A DNA stretch of 64,000 bases, from contig VZSF01003498.1 of NCBI GenBank assembly GCA_013398295.1, positions 22,952 through 86,951 on the forward strand, read 5' to 3'. Shown in pieces: positions 12,501-22,349 of this stretch (within the stretch, counting starts at the first letter, position 1; the number at the start of each line of letters is the position of its first letter). The position numbers and the translations under genes are program-made. Source of the stretch: Chionis minor. Taxonomy: Eukaryota > Chordata > Aves > Charadriiformes > Chionididae. A model generated the notes under the pieces. The model saw only the letters and a list, made by a program, of their open reading frames with translations, was not told where the DNA came from and did no database searches.

Positions 12501-15500
12501 TTAACTAAACACTTCTATTTTCTATCGCCTAAGACTTTCTAAAACCAACTGTAAATTTCAACAAGTAAAATAATGTGTACAGTAAAAAATCAATTAGCAG
12601 CTTTTAACAGACATCCCACCAGTCCACAGGGAAGCTATGGACTTTTTTCATTAGCATGAATTAATTTAAATATTTAATTCACCTTTATTTAGCCAGGCTG
12701 AGATTTTGCAAGATTTACTTTGAGATTATACAGTATTCTAACATCAGACTAAAATAAATAAACACCATTATAAGGGATGCGTGTTCTCAACACTGCCATT
12801 AATAATCAAAATATTAAAACTAAATATACAAATTAGATTACTGGCATCATTCTCTCAGACAGCACATCCTTCAATTTGTTTCCACTCTTCAACAAAGTTA
12901 CAGATAAACAAAGTTATGGTACAGATAACTGGTTACCAGGAGTTAACAAGCTGCTTTTATACAAGAATCATCTTTTGATTTTACTATCCATCAGAGAGCT
13001 GCTAAGAACTGTAGCTGGCAAAATGACTGAAATCAACCCCAATGAGGTCCAGGACAGCCGTACCCACCACCAGTGATAAGGCAGCATGTGTCAACCTGAG
13101 ACCATGAGAAATTTAACTGTCCTGGTCCAAAAGCTGAAAAAGCTTTCATTAGCAAAAATCGAAGAAAATAACATATTAAATAAATCTAGTTACAGAATAT
13201 TTACTATTAGAGCAAAACAAACTGATAAAAAAACCATTACCAACAACTATTACAGAGTGTTAAATTATATAGCCTGTATACTAAGACAAGTGACATATGG
13301 AGCTTATTTATTCAACAGTCATACAGAACTAAATTCTACAGAACTAAACTTGTACCCAAGTGAAACTGTACCCAGTGCCATAACTAGCTTACGGTTTGGC
13401 TCTGTATTGAAGTCCTCTTCTCATTCCTGACAACAGGAGTTGAGCAACAGCTTGCACGTGGAGAGTTTATTGTAAGATCACTACCACATGCTGTAAGGAA
13501 AAAAACTATAAAAAAGGGATTCTTGGAATTTTCCAGGTTTAATTCATTTTAACAAGTTGCTAAAGCTCATTAAGGTCAAAAATCTAAACAAGAGAGAAAC
13601 CAGCTACTTAGGAAAAAGATTACCTTTGCAAGACAGCTAAGGCAGTTTTAAGCGGCTTAGAAGGGGCTGCTTTTAAAGACTGTGAGAAAGACTTTACTTT
13701 TATCCATTTTATCTCTGTTTTTTATTTCTATTTATTTACCACTAAATATAATACAGGGAAGGAATTAACTTTTTCTTTAACCAAACTAAGTAAAACACCA
13801 AATAAAAGCTTACTTTCGAAACAATCCTGTATGAGCTTCAGTACATTTTGACCTGGCTGTACGTCAATCTTAGTTCTAGAAAGAAGAGGGGAAAAAAATA
13901 TTTTCAAACAAAAATACTGAATGTTCCTATCCCAGCAATATAAAACCAGTAAACTTCTTACTACTTAATATTTTAGATTATTATTTTCAACAGTCATAAC
14001 TTCAATATTAAACCCACCATTTAATATTAACCTATCATTTCCATGCACAGATATCTGCAAAGAAACTTGTCTAAATAAGGATTCCAGGAGAAAAAGATCC
14101 AAGGACATGATGAGAATGAAGAAATCTCTCTACATAAAAGAAAACATTCAACTACGCAACAGCCCTCAGGTGAAAGAGCTTTGGGAGATTATCACTTGAA
14201 ATAAATTATTTTATTTTTTTTTCAAAAATCAAGTAATGTTGCCTGCGTAGTGATCCAGTCTCAGCAGACCCAGAAATGAAATGTGTAGGCTGCACATCTA
14301 TCTCTTCATACAAGGAGTCACCCACTGCTGCTTTTCCTGCCACTTATCCACAGTTATTCTGTGTTTATACAGAAGTTTCAGCAGCAAGAATTTCTTGATG
14401 TATCAAATTCATAAGCAAGCAAACAAACAGATTAGCTGCTTGGATTACTATTTCAAACCTCCCCAGGACAAACGAAAATGGCGGAAGTGATCCAGGAGCC
14501 AAACCATGTTGATCAAAAACAAACTAACGAGAAAAGCTATGGAGTTTTTCTCCCATAACAGTTATTATATGCCTTTAAAAACAGGTAACTTGGTAGATTT
14601 GGTAAGCTAATGAAATGCATGTCTAAAAACGGATTCCAGTAACAGAAAAGCTCACAGACTTCTGATGTGCTTTTAAAGAAAGCTACAGCACTGCAAATAC
14701 TCAAACTCATCCCTAATGTTTACCAGCAAGAGCCAAATAAGGTAGAAACTCTGAGTGGGCTTCCTCTTGAAAGGTAAAATGTTTGTGCAGACTTCTGCTT
14801 CTGTGCTTGGGCAGCCTAGTTAGGGGTAGCTTAGGTACAGCTGTATCACAGACCACCACCTCAGCAGAGGAGCACAAAGGAAATCCTTGGTGCTTTGTCC
14901 CCCAGCACAACTTGCTCCTCCACCACTAAGAAATACAAGTTTGGGAAACATCATAAGATCAGTTTCATAAGACACACCCAATAGTTTTGACACGAAGCTT
15001 TCAGACAAAAATCAACATAAGTTTTCCAAACAATCATATCTAAGAATAAAATTTTAAATGTAAATTACCCTCCTCCATGGCAGAATCTTGCTCTGTAGTC
15101 TTTTTTAAAAAGATTCTGTGAAGAAATAAGAATCAACTTTTACTAAGCATGGTGACACTCAACAGAAAAACAAATAAGCAACCAACCTCCTGTTTCTCAT
15201 GCGAGCAAATCTTGAGGATTCTCAATCCACCTGAAACTACTGGGAGTTACTGCAGCCCTGTTTTTCTTAGAACACCGCAGTAGCTACAACCCCTGTAACA
15301 ACTGCCAGAAATTAAGCTTTCCCCAAGGATCATCAAGCACCTGTTACACTTAAAATCAGAGAGACTTCCAGGAAACTCATATGACAGAAATCACAGAGAA
15401 TCTAAGGATTCGGTTAACATTTTTCTGATGGCTACAGAAATAATCTAAGTAAGGAAAAGGAATGAACCACCACAAAGCAAGCTAGGACATAAGCTCACAA

Positions 15501-16863
15501 CACAACCTAAACTCTTCACATGGAGACCCTTACCCTGTGTTTATCACAGGTAAGACCACGTTGACAGGCAGCAACAGCACATCAGCTGTTCCATGGTAAA
15601 ACTAAAGTCTCGATTAACTCCCAGCACTTCTTCATACACTCAAACACTGAGTATAAACAAAGTCATTCGAATAGCAGACAGGACTCCAGTCACCTATTAC
15701 CACAACTAGAGTCGTAATAATTCAAACGACAGTATATTATCAGCATTACTTTCTATGCCAACCAATGAAATGAAGCCTACTGAACTGGGAACAAGCAAAG
15801 ACTGCAGAGGATAAAAAAAAGAAGGAAAGGCAAGTCAAGGAAAATTAAAGAGCTAAGCAGAGTGCAGTTTTTCACCAATATGACAAGATGTCTCAAAAAA
15901 ATTCTAAACGTTTAGCTAAAAAACAGTTATTATTTGTTATTCCTTGGTGTAAACTGGAATAGAATGCATGTGCAGTGTGGAGATAACCTAGTCCTAATAC
16001 AACAGAAGTAAGCACGTTTTTCCTAAGTTTGCCATACTGACATCACTTTGCACTTCTTTGCGATTCCTCTTTGGGCGTTACTTCTGGGAATAAAAATCAC
16101 CAAAACTACATAAGGATCTATTCCACTAGAAATTTTCAACATCTGCTTAAAATGGCAGGAAGAAGCTCCAGGCCACATGGGAAAACGACTGACCGAAAGT
16201 CATCCTTTCAGAAACGCTGCAGGACAGTACCCCACAGAAAAGCAGTCACTCCAGTTTAAACTTCTCCCCCTTGCAGCACAGTGCGGTATAATCAATCAAC
16301 TGTCAAGCAACCTTTCAGAGAAGAAAATGGAAAACTCCTGTAATGGATCTAAAAGGGCTTGCCACAGTTCATTTATTGTCATGTTCATATCCTGCTACAC
16401 ATGAAGAGCTTTTAAAACTTAAGCTCCGCGTACACCTCCGAGAGAGGACGGCAGGAGGAAGAGGAGTACGGTTGCAGTACGGCTAGACGAGAGTTCTCTA
16501 CGCGCTGCCCCGTGACAGGAAGACCTCCAGAGGCAGCGACAGGCGCAGCTGCAGGCGGCCCAGGGGAAACGGGGCTCCCAACAGACGAGCGCTCAGAGCC
16601 GGAGCCTGTGGCAGCAACCGGGGCCAAGCGGGGGGGCAGAGCACTAACGCTGCCCCCCCCTTCGCTCGGGGAAAGGGGGAGCCCCCAGCGCCTCACCGCG
16701 CCGCCAGGAGCGGGAAGAGGGCCCGGCCCGCCCGCCCCTCAGCAGCGCCCTGAGGAGAGAGCCGCGCCCCGCTGTTAGGGAAGGGAAGAGCCGCGGCCCC
16801 CAGCACAACGCACCATCGCACAGCCCCCGCCCGCCGCGCCTCTCTCACCCAGTTCTCTGCCAT
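1..16863 (-). CDS. CENPC: Centromere protein C (CENP-C), 5' complete, 3' end off window
   Basis: CENP-C is the inner-kinetochore scaffold that binds CENP-A nucleosomes and recruits the Mis12 complex. Coding exons on the minus strand, in order: 16849-16863, 15069-15115, 13814-13875, 13624-13669, 12270-12340, 11948-12167, 10838-11038, 9842-10221, 8364-9210, 7706-7744, 6391-6443, 5404-5472, 4072-4176, 3141-3239, 425-520, 1-130 (runs off the window). They total about 2480 nt, or about 826 residues. Except at exons 4 and 5, each exon has an AG acceptor, a GT donor and a phase matching its neighbour. Recognition rests on the N-terminal Mis12-binding stretch (KKDYRARFC), the acidic [13 protein letters not shown] block, a canonical CENP-C motif and the start of the cupin fold. 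The start ATG (16861-16863) lies in a CpG-rich region and leaves only five codons in exon 1. Exons 4-5 are tentative: the frame stays open only with less typical acceptors (after 13670 and 12341), so a small exon could be missed there. About 40-60 C-terminal residues are missing to the left. Confidence 0.96.
2270..2765 (-). mobile_element. CR1 LINE 3' fragment in a CENPC intron
   Basis: The stretch begins with ATCACAGAATCACAGAAAG, the reverse complement of the CR1 3' terminus, and continues with the typical GGTTGGAAGGGACCTCTGGA block and 3' region down to ACTGGGGAGCCCAG. It is therefore inserted in minus orientation and 5'-truncated at about 500 bp. It lies between CENPC exons 15 (ends 520) and 14 (starts 3141). 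Its predicted peptides closely resemble those of the copy at 30686, which suggests the same subfamily. Confidence 0.93.
4072..4176 (-). CDS. CENPC: CENPC exon 13: canonical CENP-C motif
   Basis: A 105-nt exon encoding [20 protein letters not shown] followed by [16 protein letters not shown]. This is the signature CENP-C motif: a basic Arg run that contacts the H2A/H2B acidic patch, followed by the Tyr-Trp pair that packs on the CENP-A C-terminal tail. Human has [20 protein letters not shown], so the key Arg, Tyr and Trp are all kept. Acceptor AAAATAG precedes 4176 and donor GTATTAG follows 4072. It joins exon 12 as ATA G|TT ATG. Confidence 0.96.
8364..9210 (-). CDS. CENPC: CENPC exon 9: large low-complexity Lys/Ser-rich exon
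   Basis: The longest exon in the window (847 nt). Its acceptor is the TTGACAG ending at 9211; an alternative AG further upstream would bring in stops in every frame. Its donor GTAAGC follows 8364. The protein is rich in Lys, Ser and Glu (for example [20 protein letters not shown]), expected of the disordered middle of CENP-C. In mammals this region holds a central CENP-A-binding motif (RRPSDWW-like). Here I see only a degenerate basic stretch ([13 protein letters not shown]), with no Trp pair beyond an isolated SAWDVA. Confidence 0.93.
9842..10221 (-). CDS. CENPC: CENPC exon 8: acidic/IDESD block
   Basis: A 380-nt exon with acceptor CTTTAG before 10221 and donor GTAAGT after 9842. It encodes the run [22 protein letters not shown] followed by a Lys/Ser-rich linker ([22 protein letters not shown]). 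The block aligns with human DEFIIDESDQ..SRSWITIPRK, a conserved CENP-C segment implicated in contacts with the CCAN subunits CENP-H/I/K/M and L/N. It joins exon 7 by AG|G (Arg) and exon 9 by G|GA (Gly). Confidence 0.93.
13814..16863 (-). CDS. CENPC: CENPC exons 1-3: N-terminal Mis12-complex binding region
   Basis: Exon 1 (16849-16863) encodes MAENW and ends in a GTGAGA donor. Exon 2 (15069-15115) encodes [16 protein letters not shown], matching the basic/aromatic segment near the human N-terminus (GYRRRFC). Exon 3 (13814-13875) encodes [20 protein letters not shown], matching human QGQNVLEILQDCFEE. Phases are 0, 2 and 1 and join without a stop. In the family this segment contacts the Mis12 complex, linking the CENP-A nucleosome to the outer kinetochore. 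The introns of about 1.7 and 1.2 kb between these exons show no other gene. Confidence 0.93.
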
Positions 16864-16893
16864 CCCGGGCCGCCGCGACGAGGACGCAGACAC
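16430..16893. promoter_or_regulatory. CpG-rich promoter region of CENPC, cut by an assembly gap
   Basis: GC content rises sharply here compared with the AT-rich surroundings and CpG dinucleotides are frequent (for example gcccggcccgcccgcccctc and ggccgccgcgacgaggacgc). The CENPC start codon lies inside at 16861-16863, on the minus strand, so the transcription start is probably just to the right of it, in or near the N gap. Housekeeping cell-cycle genes such as CENPC usually have CpG-island promoters. The open reading frames in this GC-rich stretch are a composition effect. Confidence 0.65.
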
Positions 16894-16957
16894 NNNNNNN
16901 NNNNNNNNNNNNNNNNNNNNNNNNNNNNNNNNNNNNNNNNNNNNNNNNNNNNNNNNN
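16894..16957. other. Assembly gap (64 N)
   Basis: A run of N beside the CpG-rich CENPC promoter. The right edge continues with a G homopolymer (from about 16991), so the gap probably reflects GC-rich sequence that did not assemble. The true length may differ from 64. Confidence 0.99.
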
Positions 16958-18376
16958 GGGTTTCTAGGCGCTACGACACACCTACAGTCACCGGGGGGGG
17001 GGGCGGGGTGTGGCAGTTTTTTTCTTTAAAACATTAGCGAAGAACTCAGCAACGAGCGAAAAAAAAACCTGTTTGCGAACGTAACGCCACAATACCCACA
17101 GTATCTTACAGTATCAACAAGTATTTGGCAGCCCAGAAATACAATTTTATATGATTTTTTTTTTTAATCACACACTGGCAAGCAGTGGACGTACCTTGCT
17201 AAGTCATGGTGCAGGTACCCATGTTCATGAGGTCTTTTGCAGTGAGGTCTTTTTCAGTGGTAAAGTCGAGAAAGTTAAATCCTGACATTTAAACAACATC
17301 CTGAGACCACGTAAAAAAAATATGGAATTTAGCCAAAATCTGAGAACCTGTCCCCAGCCCCCACGGGGAATTTACTTTCACACTTAAGGCTGAATGCCCG
17401 CTTCTGCTGAAGTTGAGTAGTGGCTAGTTGATCTATCACAGATCACCTTATGGGCTAATTATCACCTTACACCCAGAAAAGGCCATGAAGATGTTCACCA
17501 AAAACCAAGTTGGTTTGGGTTTTTTAAATAATGTTTGCTTTGCATTTAGTAGCAACTAGCATCAAAACATTAAGTCTTGTCATCCCCTATTCTTTCTGAC
17601 CACTAAGGGGAAGGCCGGAAATGAAGTTAAAACATCCCAGTTCTGTGAAATTGATGGAACTCTCACCCCTCATTTCATCAGGGCCAACATTTCATTCCTG
17701 AACTACCCTCTCCCTCCCTGGTTTCTTCAGAGGCTTTGGTGTATTAGCTCTTTCACAATGCAAATCTTCCAACATGAACATTGCAAAATTGATTTAAACC
17801 TGCCAATTATAAACCACCAATATTTCCAGTATTACCTTGTGTCCTGTAATCCTGCTGGCTGTTTGCTAAAGGAAGTTCAACTCTGATAGTCTCAAAGCTA
17901 GTCCACGCTCCCAATGAAAAAATTGAGTATTATTTCAGAGGCAGCTGAGAGCAGACTCCCCCTGGCAGCAGTCCATGAAAAGTCCAGTGCTGTAAGCCAT
18001 AAAAAAAAGCAGGCTTTTCCACTGTGACATCCAGGTGATGCCCAGCACAGTAATGACGCACTTTTGTATGAGCATGCTCATCATTTGAGTGTCTCCTCAC
18101 AACCGAACCCAAGGAGCACACTCTAAAGGAAAGGACCCTTTTAATCCATTCAGTCTGGTTGCCCCCGTGATCATACGCCAAGCAAAGAGTCGGGGGCGTG
18201 TGCTGGCCTAACAGCGAGTACACAGACTTCCTCTTCGAGGAGTTGTTTTTTCACCCCACTCACGGGGGCGAGTTCTCTGGCTGAGGCTGATACGGAGCAG
18301 ACTGAGAACAACAGGAGTGGAGGGGGGCAGCACAGCAGCAGAGGATATCCAGATATCCTGCTGAGATATCCAAAGG
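16958..18376. other. Intergenic region between CENPC and STAP1 start codons
   Basis: About 1.4 kb separates the gap from the STAP1 start codon and must hold the STAP1 promoter and 5' UTR. I see an 11-G run near 16991 and an interrupted T tract near 17155-17165, but no convincing TATA box, CpG island or open exon. The reading frame upstream of the STAP1 ATG is closed by a TGA at 18362-18364. Confidence 0.6.
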
Positions 18377-21300
18377 ATGCTGCGAGGCAATAGGGAACAG
18401 CCTGAGGGAACTCCCCAGCCAGCCCCCCGGCGAATCTCCCAGGAGAGGCAGAGGATCACCGGTCTGCCTTTGTACTTCCAAGGTTACCTGTCTGTGCGGC
18501 ACTCAAGATGCCAGGTAAGGCATGCAGTCCCGGGAAGTGGATGAGTTGAAATATTCCTTAAAAAAACCACATTGCCGGGAGTGACAGGTCTGTGGGGGGA
18601 AATGTTTCTAAGCACCAGCTGACACAAATGGTTACACTGAAATAATGATACCTAGTTATTTCTGTTCATATTACGTGCAGGGGGAAGGAGTAAAATAAAT
18701 TATGGAAGGTAACCATCAGTATCTCCAGGATGCCATTATAATTTACTATTACCTACTGAAATGTGGATTGAGTTTGACTGATTTCATAGCTACCACCATG
18801 ATGAAAAGCTAATGCAATATTTTCAATGCCAAGAGCAAAGTTTGACATAGTTATATTGCTCTGACACATCCTCTATTTACTGGAGAATAGTATCCATCCT
18901 GAAGTCTTCAGTGAGACCTGAAATATTAGTGATGTTCTCTACATCTGTTCTTTTCATGTTAGTAAGCGCTGATGAGTTAACATATGTGGACTAACTGGGT
19001 AAGTACGAATAATTTTTTTGACCCAAGATAACTATTTAAGATGCAAACCTGTAAATGCCTACATGCTTGTGTATGTTACAATAGCATGCATGTTCAGAAC
19101 ACGTCCCTACTCAAGCTGCCTGCCCTTTTTTAGCACTCAATCACAATCCCAGTACATAGGGTTACAAAGTCATTTTTACCCTACCTACACTCACATCTCT
19201 GTAGATGCAGAAGCACAGAGGGTAGAGAAAATGAGAGTCGTGCAGTGCTAAAGGTAGATAGAATCAAAAGACCAAAATAGCATGGTGGTTCACAAACACA
19301 GGAACAACAAGCTACCACAGAAAACAGGAACTCCAAGAAAAGAAAAGTAGACTCATGATCTTCCTATTAATTCTTCTGCAGCGCTAGAAGTTGTTCAATG
19401 TGTTGCCTTGTTGCATCGAGTGGGAGAACACCTGCAAGTTTAATAAAGCTTCCTGTTACATTCCTTTATTTATATCCTTTTATGTAAAACCTTTTTTCCC
19501 CCCGTGAACAATCCCTCCCTCAGACTCAGTAACTATTGTACTGGAACAACAAAAATTAATAGGGCAGAGTAATAATATGCAGTTGATCTAAAGAGACTTA
19601 TGTGGGACTGATGAGGTCAATTATCCCTTTTGAGAGACCAGACACCCAAGAGAAAAAACATTGCAGTCTGGGAAACAAATAAGTGCTCCTGGGTAACTAC
19701 TGTTACTACCCTTCTGTAGAGTGGAAAGCCCAGTTTATAAGGTGCAGTTCAAAAATTCCCCATGACATCCAGCCCCGTACCACAGCAAACATTCACAGCT
19801 CTCATTAGCTTGTCAGGGACAGATGGTTTAACAAGGACATCTACCTTAACACAGCATTGCAGTGTTTGGAGGTTGGAGTCCAGAGGCTGAATGCTGTAGA
19901 CATTTTACAGTAGTAATTTGACAGAAACCATCATAAAGACTAGTTAGGAGCTAGCAAGGTAAAGAGCAGAATACTCTAGGGAATGTTGCTCACCTTAATT
20001 TGTATGACCTATCAGACTTCACAAGTTATTTTCTCAAATTTTTGTGACTATGTCTTAAACCCCCACCTCAAAAAGAGCAAAACAAAAAAAACCCCATAAC
20101 CCAAACAACACACACAAAACAGGTAAATAAACTGAGAGCTACAACAGAGTTTCTGTTTTACAGAAGTTGCCTTCCCAATTCAGTGTCCCCTAACAGCTAG
20201 AGTTCTCAGGGTATCAGGGGCACATGGAAACAGAAAAAAACTTTCCCATCACTCTGGCATGACTGCATTAGGGAACAGTTAGAAGAGTCAGTCAGTATTT
20301 ACCTTGGCATGGTGTTGATTTAAAAACACGAGTACACGTAATTTAAAGGCAAAGCATGTAAAATACCACTTCATATACAAGAAGTCCAGTTAATAGATCG
20401 GACTACCATCAAGCTCCATGATCTTCTCCCTATAGCAAGTAAACTGGCAGGATCAAAATTCAGTGCAAATAGGCACTTCAAGACAGTGGTGTTCAGAAGA
20501 CCGGAGTCTTTACTCATGCTCATCTCATACTATTTTCCAGTTGCGTGCCTTTTAGGAAGAGCATGATTTTAAAGTGGCATTTAAAATAGATTTTCCTTCC
20601 ATTACATACCCCCCTTATATTGTTTGACAAGTTGTTGACAAATATTTAAATTAGTTAAAAGTAGTTTTCTAGTTTCACGCCATATTAGGATACTAGAAAA
20701 CAAAGCCTAGAGCCTACATGTCTTTTTGCCCGTAAAGAATTATTTCCTCACTTTTTTTTTCCCCATAAACTGTCTGCAACATACATACTTGCTCTTTAAT
20801 GATTGTTAAAACACTGGAAACTAACATATGACGACACAGTTCTTTCTTAGTAGTTCTTTCACTTTCAGCATTTTGTTGGGAACTGAAAAGATCTTCACAA
20901 ACTGACACTTCCTCATTTCCAACAGGAATTTAGAGTGTATTGGACAGAACTCAGAGGAACTATGCTCTTCTTTTATGATGATAAGAAAGCCCCAACAGTG
21001 AGTAATATGCTATCTTTGTAACTACTCATCTGATTATGTGCATCAGTTAGTTTCATCAAGTAATCTTTATGTACTCCAGACACCTCTTGGCACCCTTTCC
21101 TCTCCCATCTGCAAAGTCCAAAAAAAAAAAAAAAAGTACTCAACATTTTGACAGAAAGATGGAGATCAAAAAAAAGCCAGAATGAAACTAACTGTAGCCT
21201 TTTAATTTGCCTGATCAAAACAGAAAAGGAGTATTTTTTTTGGCACCTGAGTTACAAACATATCCACATTGCTCTGTAATTTTACCAAGTACTTTTTCTT

Positions 21301-22349
21301 CAGCTGTGCACCAGAGTAAAATTATCATGCTGTGTAACATGACTTTCCTCTACGCAGCTGAGGAAAAAGTGCTTGGCACACTCTGGCTGAGGGTTCAGTT
21401 GGAGTCACAAAGCAAATACTCAGGGAGGTCTCGTGGATTTAATCTGTTTGCCATTATGAAGATTAGGATGGGAAAAACCCAGAAGGTACATTGTGAGGTG
21501 AGAAGAGCTTCTGTAAGCAGAAGCAAAGGACCGAGCTTTGGCACATCTATCAGTTAAACTAAACCCAAGTTCTAGGTGGGAAAAAAAAGTTTCAGAGAGC
21601 AGCTAGATTTCTGGTGAAAATTACAACTTGTGATATTTCTCTTTTGCCCCCTCCTTAGTACTCACAGAAACTGGATATATCAGCTTTGACCTCGGCAACC
21701 AATGTTTATCCAGACGAAGATGGCTCCGCACGGTTCATCCTGGTGCTGTCAAATGAGGAACTAGAACTGAAGGTAAAAAGAGGGAGGCAGGGCAAAGGAA
21801 CAGGGAACCTCCCCCTCGAGACATTAGAAATTCTTCTCAGGAAAAGCTGGGAATATGAAATGAGCAAAGAATTGAACAAGAAAACGTACAAGAGAAAGCC
21901 AAGAATTACCACGCTGACAGGCCCACGTCCCCTGTAAAAGCAAGAAGGTGATAAAATATCTGACCACTCCACCATTCAAAAGCCATACAGACTGTAGCGT
22001 TCAGGAACTATCTAGAAGGTTTTATACTTGAGACTCGCCTGTCACCTTAGCATGGCCTTCTCCTTTTACTCCAACAGAGCATATAATTTTTTTACCTTCC
22101 CACCTCTTTCCGTCTCATTGAAGTACTGGGGAAGTGCAGGGTTTCAGGGTGTTGATGTGGCTCGGCAGGGAGCTCATTTCCAGGCATGGTACTTCTAAAA
22201 GGGTGAGAGTTATTTGAGGCTTCCACGTGAAATATCATACTTTTGTTGTTGTCGCTGTAGTTGTTCTTACACAGTAATTTTCTGTCTCTCAGGCTAATGA
22301 CTGCGAATGTGGGAAAGAATGGAAGGGTTTTATCCTCACCGTAACAGAG
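18377..22349 (+). CDS. STAP1: STAP1 exons 1-4: PH domain
   Basis: Exon 1 (18377-18514, donor GTAAGG) encodes an N-terminal tail containing [20 protein letters not shown], close to human [20 protein letters not shown]. Exon 2 (20926-20997) gives [20 protein letters not shown], exon 3 (21659-21772) gives [20 protein letters not shown] and [14 protein letters not shown], and exon 4 (22293-22349) gives [11 protein letters not shown] with the C-terminal helix Trp of PH folds. All four exons end in phase 0, so PH-domain exons could be skipped without a frameshift. Confidence 0.93.

Noticed and set aside
16412..16893. Open reading frames in both directions across the CpG-rich stretch
   Set aside because: GC-rich DNA has few stops. 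The translations are Pro/Ala/Gly/Arg-rich with no conserved protein, and the only supported coding part is the five-codon CENPC exon 1.
18797..18865. Possible C/D box snoRNA (ATGATGA ... CTGA) in the first STAP1 intron
   Set aside because: The flanks cannot form a terminal stem and no C'/D' boxes are convincing.
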